Assembly (NCBI GenBank): GCA_029891345.1
Contig: CM056994.1
Location: forward strand, 222,743,991 to 222,807,990
Direction of reading: 5' to 3'
Length of the DNA stretch: 64,000 nt
Source: Dryococelus australis
Taxonomy: Eukaryota; Arthropoda; Insecta; Phasmatodea; Phasmatidae
Part shown: positions 1-10,704 of the stretch, piece by piece
How the letters are laid out: every line of letters begins with the position of its first letter
How positions within the stretch are numbered: the first letter of the stretch is position 1
Notes under the pieces: model-generated
Databases searched by the model: none
What the model saw: only the letters and a program-made list of their open reading frames with translations
What the model was told of the DNA's origin: nothing
Made by a program: the position numbers and the translations under genes

Positions 1-1379
1 TTTGCATGAAACGAAACTTCCTTTCAGTGGATTTTATTTAAGTTAATTAATTCTAGTCATCCATACCTAAGCGTTGTAATTGTCAGCAAACTTTATTGGT
101 TAACTATTTAAGGACGTTATGAACTAATTATTGTCATTATTCTTTATTACAGGCGCGTGCATATAACATTACGTTCACTAACTTCGAAGTGTGCAATTGA
201 AACCTACACAGTGACTATTCTGACAAAAATTAACCCAAAGAGACAGTCGATGATTGAATACGAGGTTACGTACTTTCTAAAATAAGTTTTTTCGCCATTA
301 ACTTAGCATTTTTAAAACAAATCCTTACTTGTAACAGTTCATCATGTATACGTGTAACTAATACAGTGATATACCATGTTAACACTTGTGACGTAAAAAT
401 ATGACGCATATTTTTGACGTGGTGGACATAGGTATATTTTAAGGTTAATTTGGTGTATGTATATACCACATCGTATAACTAATTTCGACCAAACTTTGTA
501 TTCTGAAAGTAGAAACTACAAGCATTAAATACAGTAATGCATAAATTCTTTTGTCCATCATTTTGTAAGATAGTGCCACATGAAAAAAATTTTTGTATAA
601 TATGTGAGGAAAATGTTAATCAATTCCTACCAAATTTGGCAAACAAGAAACACTACTGCGTTATAAGTGACCCAAACATTTGTTTTCAAAATGGCTGCTA
701 TAAGGATAAATTTAAATGCCACACTATATCCAGGAAATTATGTAGCCAAGTTTAACAAAACTTTGTTTGCTTGCAGTAGCTTATACTGCAACTATGAAAT
801 GTGTCTGCACAGATACTTTTTTTTCCCCCTTAATGTTGATGCCATTTCTCGGGAAACAATAGACCGATTACTATCAAATTTTGGCCGTGAAATTGATTTG
901 TTTTAAGTGGGTCAGGAAGTTGTTTTCACAATTATGGTAAGTATAAAACATGCAGCAGGGCTGACTTCATCAGATTGACTCCCTTATTTATGTGGAGGAA
1001 AGTAGGCCCTTTAGTTATATTAGGAACTTATTGTTTTTTTGAGGAGTGTAAAGTGTTGAAAAAGTTGCGCATTGGGTACGTTCCTTGTAAAAATTCTAAA
1101 CGAGTCAAGTTTCATGTCCGGCTACATTGCGACGGCAGGGCGATAGAAAATAACATAAACAAACCTCGCGTACAAAAGGGTTTTAGTACAGCAATGTGTA
1201 AAATTTAGAACGCAGTTTTGCTAAAACCAATAGCAAAGGGCCACATTTATGTTCCAATATTCAAATTTGTAAATTGTCAACAAAATATCGAATTTCATTT
1301 CTGCCCTGAAAAAAATTTCGTTTAAATATTTCATAGTTTTTTAAAAATTAGAATATAGACAACTGGTTGCAGTGGGACC
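1..1379. other. AT-rich sequence, nothing recognised
   Basis: No convincing exon, repeat or RNA gene was seen. The short open frames here (for example around 537-755 and 975-1208) have no recognisable domain and the composition of random AT-rich DNA. Confidence 0.5.
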
Positions 1380-1860
1380 CATGTGACAACTAGGGAGGCG
1401 ATAAGGGCCCAGCTGTTATCTGCCCCGGGTACTTGGGGGCTGTCGACGGCCGTGGTCTTGTAAGTAAGAAGGGGGAGGGGGGAGGCACGTGACGGACAGG
1501 GGGCGGGCGCCGCTGGGCGCCGCCGCCGTATTGATTGCTAGTGCGCGACATTGCGGCGCTCACTCACGTTTACGAGATGCAACGTGACGTCACGTCTGTG
1601 CTCCAGCGCAGCGGCGGCGTCTAGACGTGGAGCTAGTAGTCGCCGCCACGTGCACGCCACGGTCGCGACGCGCAACTGGGTCAGGGGACGTCCTCCCCCT
1701 CTCCTGTAACTATCCCCCCCCCCCCCCTCTTTCTAACTGCTTGGCGCCACGTTCCCATCAACTGTACGCTCCCCGGGGCTATCCCTGCTGCTTGCGAGTT
1801 TCCTTTCGGACGCCGACGACAATTCAACTTTCAAACTGCGCTTGACTTCCACAAAGGTGG
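1380..1860. promoter_or_regulatory. CpG-rich islet, candidate promoter
   Basis: This is the sharpest CpG-rich stretch in the window, set in AT-rich flanks. It holds a GC box (GGGGCGGGC, about 1498-1507), a full cAMP-response element TGACGTCA (1585-1592) and two CACGTG E-boxes (1486-1491, 1647-1652), followed by a poly-C run near 1718-1727. A GTAAGT splice-donor-like string lies near 1459. Such clusters are typical of TATA-less promoters or first non-coding exons. No coding exon could be tied to it on either strand, so promoter function is inference. It could also be the GC-rich end of an old element. Confidence 0.4.
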
Positions 1861-3525
1861 TTCGCGGTTAATGGAGCGCTTCTGAAACCAGTCTTTGAGA
1901 AATTTCACTACTACTACAGTCCCTTCCCGGATTGGAATAGACGTCTGAAAATCAACCTTTGAAAAATCACTCTAGGTATAACATGTCAACCTGTTTTTTC
2001 AATAACCTGTATTCCACAAATGTATAACACTGTCGTTAAGAGTACTGTATTATTGAAAAAATGAAACTTCACCTTAGTATCTTTTATAACTTGTAATATT
2101 TATTTCGTATTACAAATGAATTAACAGCGAGAGCAGCGACGTGTTGACAACTTACTTAGATAGCCCCGATGGCAACATATTTCATTTTTCCAGTTTAAAA
2201 TAACAACGTAAAATATTGTGTAGGCCCTAGTGGCACGGTGTTTGTTTTATCGAGCGAGGAAGCAACTGTCGGCTGGGCGAGGCTTGTCGCTCTATCTCTT
2301 TCTTTGTCTCTCTCGCACTCGGGAAGGTTCGCATCGCTAGTAAGCCGTAATTATACATGTTTTCAATTGTAGCATATTTCATACTTATTACAGCAAAAAA
2401 ATGATATTTTAATTTTTAATTTAAAACTGAAAGGCTTATTGCTTTTTGCCAAACGAAGCGGAAATTATTCTTACTCCGAAAAATACTTGAAATTACCACA
2501 TCATGTTTGTAGACGTTGTGTTTTTTAAATCTACCTAGGCAATACGATGTTGTGATAAATCTGTGTTTCCACGGCAGTAATAAATATACTGTTACGTGTG
2601 TTTCGTCAACCGCTGTGTGTGAAATGGCGTGGCGTTCCTGTGTGTATGTTGTTTGGCTGGCCATGTGTGTGTGTGATTTCAAATATTTGATGTGCACTAT
2701 GAACACGTTTTAACTGTGAACTTCATTTATGACGAAGTTAATTATTTACATCCACGTCTGTTTATTTATCACAACATTTTACCTTTGCCCTAGGCGTTTG
2801 AAACACAATCATGTAACGTGATTTGCCACACTCCCAAAAATACTAAGTCCAGCCCAATAACCTTCAATAAACCTAATAAACAGTAAGTAGCAATACATAT
2901 AAATATGAGCGGAATAAACGTTAGCGTAGGCTTATTTGTGTGCATGTTCTCACCGCTATCTTTTAAGTTTGTATGACAAAAAATAAGCAACACGAGTTAA
3001 ATGCTTGAATTGAATGTGCCTTTTTCGTTTGACTGGTTGTTCCTTCGTTTAAAAGTGTTAATCACAGTCGCGGCAAAATATTAACGTGCATTACATGTAA
3101 TATGCCATGTCGTGGAAAAATATGTTAATGTAAAATAACCGTAAGAACTATCGTCAATTCAGGCATTTTTAAAGCGTCATAAAGCTGACCTAAATAATGT
3201 TAAGAGTCCTAGACTGCGAATATTCGTACGGAATGGTTTTTGGAATATCACAGAATTCTATGAAAAGCTGTAAACAGTAAACAACACATTTGGCCGGTAT
3301 AAAAGTAGAAGTCACATTTCAATGTTTATGTTTAGGTGTAGCGAAAGTATACGAACACATGTACACTCTCAATGGAATGTAAACATTGATTTTGATAGAT
3401 GCTACATGGCAGTCACATGGCAATGTTTGTTAACATTTGGCAGAAGGATACGAACCGGGCTTGTAAGTAGACATTTAGCAGGGCTCCGAGAAAGTTTCTT
3501 CCAATGGGGAATGGACTATAGCTGC
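1861..3525. other. unassigned sequence
   Basis: No gene was recognised. A weak match to the 5' interior of the family-A MITE lies near 1946-1975 and may be a decayed fragment. A CT-rich patch (TCTCTATCTCTTTC and similar) lies at about 2289-2318. The rest is AT-rich and featureless to the eye. Confidence 0.4.
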
Positions 3526-4099
3526 GTGTGTTTTAACTCACTGGCATACGTCCAGTTAAGTTGTTACGATAGAGGGAAAGTATAGGCTATTCACGGTAAA
3601 TTGAGAACTTTTGAAAGTCCTCTCATTTTGAATAATTGTCAATAAATATATTTTATTGTGGCCTTACACGTTAACTTCTTAGTTTGGTGGAATATACAAA
3701 CTGTATTTATTACTTACATGCTAATATTTATTTTACAAATGGTCGTTACAGGATGAACAATGGCTGAAAGGAAAAAGTATCTAGGGCCTCAAAAGTGCTC
3801 ACCTTATGTGAACAGCCTATAGTTCCGTGTCTCAACGCTGAACCACAAGTGGTAGGTAAAAATTGTGAATAATGAAATGATTTCTTTTGCGTTGTGTTTT
3901 CTAGTGCATGTTAGTGTAAGAATGAAAAAAAAACGGTATAGTAATAATTTAAAAAAAATACTTTCACAGTTTCATTTCACAATTGTATTAATCAAAAGGT
4001 CAGGCCCATTGCAATGGTAATTTTACAAATGGGGGAAGAATACACAATGTAAATCTGCAGCAGGGCTTTCAAAAGTACTCATTTTACCGTGAACAGACT
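3526..4099 (+). mobile_element. family-A MITE copy interrupted by a family-B MITE
   Basis: The left piece (about 3526-3582) and the right piece (3820 to about 4099) match successive parts of the family-A consensus as seen in copies at 28831, 46131 and 60505. The join falls inside the conserved 'GGAAAGTAGTTCCGT' stretch. A family-B element (3583-3819) fills the break and is flanked by TA on both sides. The family-A 5' terminus is not recognisable, and the 3' terminus ends CATTTTACCGTGAACAGAC. Non-autonomous and non-coding. Confidence 0.8.
3583..3819 (+). mobile_element. family-B MITE (237 bp)
   Basis: The terminal inverted repeats start TAGGCTATTCACGGTAAA and end TTATGTGAACAGCCTA. The interior is the family-B type: a 'CAATAAATATATTTTATT' stretch, then 'GGTGGAATATACAAACTG', then 'GGCTGAAAGGAAAAAGTA'. 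Other copies lie at 30737, 48955 and 62948. It is flanked by TA duplications (3581-3582 and 3820-3821), confirmed because the broken host is a known repeat. No coding capacity. The ends match the family-A ends, so the same transposase source is inferred. Confidence 0.9.
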
Positions 4100-4119
4100 G
4101 TGACTGTTAATTAATCACC

Positions 4120-4180
4120 CAGCGTTTCCGGTCATAGGGGGCAAATGCTGTAGGTTCGATCCCGACCTCTTGCTCCTGCA
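4120..4180 (+). other. tRNA-like B-box sequence (possible SINE head)
   Basis: The string AGGTTCGATCCCG (about 4151-4163) is a near-perfect RNA polymerase III B box. An upstream A-box is poor and no cloverleaf can be drawn by eye. It is probably the head of an old tRNA-derived SINE, not a functional tRNA. Confidence 0.3.
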
Positions 4181-4801
4181 CTGGAAGATGTTTGCAAAGT
4201 GGCATAAATCTCGTATCCAGACAAATGTGTCAAGCATCTTATGTGGCGTTCCAGGTATTCACACATTGCGTGTATGTCCTTATTAAAACTGCGCGAATAA
4301 AAATAATTATTAATACGGCATTATTATTATTGATAATTAATGCGTTACGCAAAAGTAAGGATTGGTTATAAAATCATTTCGTATACGATATGCACGCATA
4401 ATCTTGGATTTATGAACATAGACCTTAAAAGTTTATAGATGACAGCAGTGTGTTTTCTAGGATCTAGCGTGATGTACGGAAATTTCTCCAACAGGGGAAG
4501 GGAAGAATATTATGGGCATGAAGATTTTTTCTAACGTATATGAATTCATTTGTTTAGAACTGCACTCGCGCCGTCAAATCTTCCTAAAATATATAGAGCG
4601 ATGCTTCAGAAATATGAAACAATAGTGTACTAAATTTCTGGATATAACTACCAATGGGCTGGTCATTTCCACATTGTTCAGGTATTTTTATCTTGTGAAT
4701 GATCAGGGCTCCTGGCGACTTACGGGCCACGAGAAAAGCTCAGGAAGGCGTTACGAATATGTGCGTGGAACCTACACATCACAAAATGTTGTACGTACTT
4801 C
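4181..4801. other. unassigned sequence
   Basis: AT-rich with short TTATTA runs near 4320-4340. No gene or repeat was recognised. Confidence 0.4.
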
Positions 4802-4802
4802 T

Positions 4803-5222
4803 AAACGATGTTCACGATAAAGTGAGCACTTTAGAAATGAACCCCAGAAAAAAATCACTGCCCCTGAATGCACGTATTTTAATGGGTGCACTGAGTGACA
4901 TTCGCCCAGTAAAGTTGGTAACGATGGAGGGAAAAGTAGTTCCATATCTTAACACCGAATAAAAAGTGTTAGGTAACCACTTGTGATAACTTAAAATTAT
5001 TTCTTTCGCTTTTTTTTAATGCATCGAAGTGTAAAAATGGTCAAATTTGTAAAGCATTTACTTTCTAAATAATTTCACAGTTTCATTTTACCGATGCATG
5101 AGTAAAGCGATGAGGCCTATGGTAATGCTAATCTTACATGAGACGGAAGAATTCACAACATGTACACAAGTAGATCTTAAGCAGGGCTTTTAGATGTGCT
5201 AATTCTACCGTGAACAGGCTAT
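4803..5222 (+). mobile_element. family-A MITE (about 420 bp)
   Basis: It runs from a diverged 5' end (GATGTTCACGATAAAGTGAG) to the 3' end ATTCTACCGTGAACAGGCTA and carries the whole family-A interior, including 'AGTAAAGTTGGTAACGATGG', 'GAATAAAAAGTGTTAGGTAA' and 'TAGATCTTAAGCAGGGCTTT'. It lies about 700 bp downstream of another family-A copy in the same orientation. A short open frame overlapping its 5' half (4699-4962) is a shadow. No transposase. Confidence 0.9.
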
Positions 5223-5223
5223 A

Positions 5224-5715
5224 GAAGTTTGTTTATGTATAAAACATGTAATATTTACAGGGAGCTGAACAACTATAGCGGATATGGTTGTGGAGGGATC
5301 AGCGATGGATTGCAAAGACGTGGAGGTGGGAGAACTCCGAGAAAACCAACTGCTGCACCACGTTTAACACACGAGAAATTAGGTCGGTGTATAAGTGGGG
5401 AAAATGTCGCTGTCTCTGGAACGTGCACGCACTTCTGTCGACGTGAGACCGGCCAGTACAGTCATTCGCTCTGGAGATGGCGGACAAAGCAATTTCATTA
5501 GCACCGCAAATAATTCATACTGGAGAACTATACATTCATTTTATCCCGTAACATAATTTTATTTGAACAACGCCAAAAAAACCTTTACTGCATTTATTAC
5601 TATTTCATGACAACAATATTAAAAAGTTAAATTAATAACATAAAACTATGTTCCCTTCATCTGTTAAAATATGAAGTCTAAAGGGGCTTCATATTACAAA
5701 AAAAAAGATTTCGTA
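5224..5715. other. unassigned sequence
   Basis: Moderately GC-rich patch at 5280-5500, then AT-rich DNA. Open frames on both strands (5229-5501, 5299-5487) show no domain. Nothing recognised. Confidence 0.4.
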
Positions 5716-6409
5716 TGTCACACTGTCAAATTTTTCCGACAAACTGCTTCCAATAAGTTTGGTCAAATAAAGTGGGGCACTTGTGACGTCATAGAAACGT
5801 CATACACTGTCATATTTTTCTGAGAAAGTTGGATGGTTTCAGTTTCCATCAAACATTTTAAAATTGGACCGGTTCTAAAATTGATTTCAAGTTTGACGGT
5901 CTAAGGCAATCAGAATCGTGGACGAGAAATATGGACTTCAAGATACTTTAAAATAACGAACAATTGCTGGAAACGAAGTAGGGTATGAAGATAGTTAATT
6001 TATGTAGAAGCTGTCTGGGCCTGAATGCTATTTTAGAGGACTATTGCAGATTATATTACGAACTCGGAGGCATTAAATTTCATTGTGCAGGAAACCTCTC
6101 TGATAAATAAAATTTTAATTTAGTAAAGAAGCGAAAATAAATACAACGTTGCATACATTTCTTCCTGTAATAGACTGCATGGAAAACAAAAGCAATATCT
6201 CACTACAAAAATAATTTTTAAATAATAATTCTAATTAGATTCTCCCAGTAAAAAAAAAAAAAAAAAAAAAAACTGACAGTGTGACACATTTTCACGCCCA
6301 TTCAAGATTATTGGATAAAATTAGTTGGAGGGAAAAATTTGCTGTCCGTTTTTTGTCTTAAAATTGTATTGTTAAATATATTTGAAGGCTAAAATTTGAC
6401 AGTGTGACA
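5716..6409. mobile_element. family-G element with 19-bp terminal inverted repeats
   Basis: The ends are perfect inverted repeats: TGTCACACTGTCAAATTTT at 5716-5734 and its complement ending at 6409. Similar inner motifs (CACTGTCATATTTTTC near 5806, CTGACAGTGTGACACATTTT near 6272) form a second inverted pair. An A-run lies at 6249-6271. The interior is non-coding and is related, with heavy divergence, to 46550-47100. No clear target duplication flanks it, so the superfamily is not assigned. Confidence 0.65.
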
Positions 6410-6847
6410 GGGGTTTGAGAACACGGAAAAAACACGTGGATGCTTACAACAAAACATTTTAATACAAGTACTACAGTATAAAAAATGTAATCCAAATAAA
6501 AATTGAAAAAAACTGTTTACATGATTTATGTATCTACATAGTGTTTATATGATACACCGAGGGAATTTTTAAAACAATGGCGTAACAAATTATGGTACAC
6601 AAAAAGTAATATCAAAATAATTAATCTACAAATATTATATTTTATCAGGGCAAAAAGTCGGGCATTTTCAACCACAAAAAATCCCAGTCGTACGAAAATA
6701 ATTAATCGTTGTGCCGGACGTGTGGTAACCCTAGTTGTGTCCGCGTGTGCAGGTCTGGCACGCCTGCCGGCTTGTGCCTCACTACTGATACTCTGGTATT
6801 GAGCCGACCGTGCTGCGACCTTCACCTTGTCTTTCACCTCGTCTAGT
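6410..6847. other. unassigned sequence
   Basis: AT-rich on the left, GC-richer from 6710. The minus-strand open frame at 6526-6885 has no recognisable domain. Confidence 0.35.
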
Positions 6848-7523
6848 GAAGCGGTTTTCACAATACTGCGATGCTCTGTAACCAATCAGAATAAAGCAGT
6901 CTTTTGACGCCGACCGTCGGCGTCGACAGTGCTGCATGAAGTTCGTGCATCTGCGTTGCCGGCGGCGGACACGACAGATAAGAAGAAGAAGTTTTGTTGT
7001 TTACTTTGGCCACTGACGACTAAAAAAAGTGGTGTTGTGTTTTGTAAACAAATACGCATTTGGCGCAAAGCAAACATCGTGTGTATTATTTCGTAGTATT
7101 GCCTTATTTTTTTATACATCTTTCTTTATTTTTCTGTATTCTTATTCAAGATGTGCGCCGATCGGTGCTTAGAAGAATAGCCTTAAAATAATTCTTCTCC
7201 GCTTGATACATTTCTCATACTCATAATACTCTCTCTCATATTCTTTGTCATCCATAGTTACTAATCGTCACTTTATGTTCTGTTTGTTTACTATCTTTTT
7301 GTTTTCGTTCCAACAGACCAATTTTTCGTATGTCTTTTGTTCGACATTCTTGCCAAAAACTACATTACTTTCATGAGAACGGTCGGCAACATATCACCCA
7401 TTGCCGACAAACTGTCGCATTATTGTGAAACCACAAATGGAATCGATGGGCGATCATCGGGGCGTCAAACGCATCGCGTCCCATCGCAAACACAACGCAT
7501 CTCAGTATTGTGAAAACCGCTTT
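6848..7523. mobile_element. family-F element bounded by a 26-bp inverted repeat
   Basis: GAAGCGGTTTTCACAATACT begins at 6848 and continues for 26 bp. Its inverted copy ends at 7523 with one or two mismatches. A third related motif (ATTATTGTGAAACCAC near 7418) lies near the right end, like a subterminal repeat. The 676-bp interior has no recognisable protein. It contains a 19-bp near-palindrome (GACGCCGACCGTCGGCGTC, 6906-6924). A 3-bp TAG flank on each side is possible but unproven, so superfamily is open. Confidence 0.5.
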
Positions 7524-9610
7524 AGGAGGCGGGAACTAGCGATTACACTGGACTCCTCTCATCAATTCCATGCTTCATTTCTATGATCCTCTGCGAATCA
7601 TAACCGAGTTGGCTCCATAACACTTACGCTTTATAAATCAAAACTATAGAGTCTACGGGTCTAATAATCTTCTGAGTAAGAGCGAGAAGGGATCCATAAT
7701 TTCACTTAGCTAACAGCCGTCTTGTTTTACCCATATGCCACCTTATCACCACACATCCAAGTCTAACCCACCTGAAAACTTTCCCCCTTTCATACCATTC
7801 ACAACCTTCGGAGTGGATAAAAAATTATTTCACTGTCAAAATATTAATGAAGTAATTACTTAAAATTTGTGAAAATTAAACGAAGGAAACTTCAGATACG
7901 GTATGAAAATAGTCAATACATTTAAATTATCATATTAGTATAACATTATAAGTAAATGTTTAAAATAATAAAAACAAGGTGTTACAGTACTGTCACTGCA
8001 ATATCTGGGAACTTAATAACTCCATCCGTGGATTTCACAGTCTATTTGAATATAAATTCACCCTTTGTCCTTCTGCCTCCACTCTCTCCGAAGCTATAGT
8101 AGAACAAACGTTTCAACCCTTAGGGAAGAAATGCAGCGGACATGTTTGCGGTTCAGGTTAAATGTGGTACCAGGACCTTGATGTTGAGCTAGTTAAAAAT
8201 ATTCTACCACAGGCAGCAATACTGTAGGCTCTATACATACAGATAACAATTAATTTATTTTCCTTGCTTAAGACTGTTCATAAACCAACAATTTTTTTTT
8301 AATGTTTTGATGATATTTATACAGTTTCGTGGCATAACATGGGTGATTACTCAACTAAATTACCAAATCATATTTTTAAAAATGTATAATGTTTTTCAGA
8401 TTAAATGTAACAATTTTAACTTAAAATCTTGATTCATATAAATTTCAAAATTTTATTCGAACACAAAGTTTGCTTTCAGTTTAGTGGATTCTCGGGAATG
8501 GCGTATAGATATTTATTTGAATTCCAATACTTGGTTCACCTTGGCCAATATTTTAACTTTTAACTATATTATATTTTAATTCGAATTCAAATGTAGCTAA
8601 AATTGAAATACAGGTGAACCGCACAACAAATTTCTAAGAAATATTTTAAATGCATTTTAATAACATGAACAGTTAGTGTTACATAGTAAGTTTGTTCCAT
8701 TTTGAGATTTGATCGATAACATATGTAGATTTAAAATCCATATAATTTGTTTCATTCTCCTTTAAAAAGTCATTTTATTTAATTGTGCTTCTTTCAAACT
8801 ATTATATAATTTCACAAATATAAGTCTCACATGTTAAATATGTAAAAACATAATTTTAACATCTTCACTACTGAAAATCATAAAACGGCAGATTTCATAT
8901 TTAAGTAATGTAAACTCACGTCTATAAACAGCACACACATCAATGTTTACCCTGAACTCGAACCTGGCACGACGGGCTTTATTGACGAGTATGTGAATAT
9001 TGAACTTACCACACCTACATCGTAATAGTACCAATCCATTGATACGGCACTGGAAAAATTTGGATGGGAGATGTCGCACAACTCATGACGGTTGAGTGAA
9101 AATGTGTATTTGGGAAAATGTCTGTGTGGCAACAATGACATAGGGTGGGCAAACGTGACAATTTTTTTTAATCACCTTAGTGTGTATATGGGGTAGTGTG
9201 CGCATGCCAACTGCGAAATAATCAGCCTCAGTGTTTCAGTATTAGAATACTATTTTTCTCATTAGCACTATCAGAACAGTAGGAATTGGATTCGAGGTTA
9301 AAACACTTTTTGTGAAAAAATATGTTTTTGTAACATAAGTAAACTTCCTTTAACTGAATTATTATGCATACAACATGTTTAAGTTATAGTAATTTATTTG
9401 TATGATAACACGTATCAGTTAAAAAAAACGCAAATAAACGAACGAGTTGCCGTTTGACCATGTAGTATCGTCAGTTTTTATAGCAATATGCAAATCATTG
9501 TTAGGAACATTTCGCAGAAGATAAAATTATATTTTCAAGTTGATGGGAAACACAGATGTGACGTCACTTCAGCATCAGGTACTTGAAGGAGGCAAAGCTT
9601 CGGCAGTTGG
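7524..9610. other. AT-rich sequence, nothing recognised
   Basis: Long AT-rich stretch without a defensible gene. A minus-strand B-box-like string (AGGTTCGAGTTCAG) occurs near 8955-8968. Sequence near 9176-9225 weakly resembles the left part of the family-C copy at 61279. A TAGGGTGGGCAAAC string at 9143 resembles a hAT end, but no partner end was found. Confidence 0.4.
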
Positions 9611-10333
9611 AGCTGCGATTGTGACAGACTACTTCCCTACAAGTGCAGTTGTGGCAGACTGCTTCTCTACAAGTGCAAATGTGGAAGACTGTTTCTTTAC
9701 CATTGCGATAGTAGCAGACTGCTTCTCTATGTGTGAGACTGTGGCACACTGCTTCTTTATGAATGTAACTGGCTCACTGCTTCTCAGAATGCGATTGTAT
9801 CATGCTTTATCTCTATGAATGCGTTTGTGGAAGACTGCTTCCCTACCGGTGCGATAGTGTCAGACTGCTTCTCTACCAGTGCTATTGTGGCAGACTGCTT
9901 CTCTAAGAATGCGATTGTGGCAGACTGCTTCTCTACCAATGCGATTGTGGCAGACTGCTTCTCTACCAATGCGATTGTGGCAGACTACTTCTCTACCATT
10001 GCGATTGTGGCAGACTGCTTCTCTGTGAATGCGAGTATGGCAGACTGCTTCTCTACAAGCGCGATTGTGGCAGTCTACATCTCTAAAAGTGCGATTGTGG
10101 AAGACAGCATCTCTACAAGTGCAAATGTGTAACACTGCTTCCCTACAAGTGCAAAATAATGTGGAAGACTGCCTCTCTACCAATGCGATTGTGGCAGACT
10201 GCTTCTATACCAGTGTGATTGTGGCAGACTGCTTCTCTATGAACGTGATTGTGGCAGGCTGGTTCTCTGCGAATGCTACTGTGACAGACTGCTTCTCTAC
10301 AAGTGTAACTGTGGGAGACTGCTTCGCCAAGGG
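9611..10333 (+). repeat. 30-bp minisatellite, about 24 units
   Basis: Tandem units close to GCGATTGTGGCAGACTGCTT plus CTCTACCAAT. Central units (9870-10020) are nearly identical and the flanking units are diverged. The period is a multiple of three and stops are rare, so several frames on both strands stay open. The plus frame reads as a decapeptide repeat, AIVADCFSTN. Length changes near 9770-9800 and 10140-10160 break phase. Open frames at 9540-9818, 9815-10132 and 10029-10448 follow from this structure. I call it non-coding, though part of a repetitive exon cannot be excluded. Confidence 0.9.
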
Positions 10334-10358
10334 GAAACACGTACACTTATCGGGTATT

Positions 10359-10704
10359 GTGCACGAAAACAGTATATTATATAATTTTTGTCACAACTTG
10401 TTTTTCAGAGTATGTGTCGAAATTTTTGGCTCAACAAGGCGTAAATAACAATTTTGAACACTTTTTACTTTGTTACAAATTCACTGCGTTAGTTATTCTC
10501 GGAGCACTGATTGAAGACAAGAAAATAATTCTTTTTTCTTTCTTTCTTTTCTTTCATCAATGCTCAAAGAATAATGAAAGCATTGAATTTCTAAAAATGT
10601 AAAAAGGTGAAAATCATTATTTACGCCTTGTCGAGTCAACATTTTTTTATAAAACCTTCGGAAAACATGCATCGAAAATCGGGTAAATATACTGCTTTCA
10701 TGCA
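10359..10704. repeat. fold-back element (346 bp imperfect palindrome)
   Basis: The left arm (10359 to about 10525) and right arm (about 10540 to 10704) are inverted copies with scattered differences. The best segment pairs CAACAAGGCGTAAATAA (10433-10449) with its complement near 10619-10635. The outer ends pair TGCACGAAAACAGTATATT with AATATACTGCTTTCATGCA. The pyrimidine-rich centre near 10526-10557 forms the loop. It starts about 25 bp after the minisatellite. The overlapping open frames on both strands are shadows of the symmetry. Confidence 0.75.

Noticed and set aside
9143-9175. hAT end (TAGGGTGGGCAAAC)
   Set aside because: No inverted partner and no 8-bp duplication were found nearby.
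9540-10448. Repeat-rich secreted or structural protein gene
   Set aside because: Frames stay open on both strands because the unit is 30 bp. Units differ by phase-breaking length changes and there is no promoter or splice evidence.
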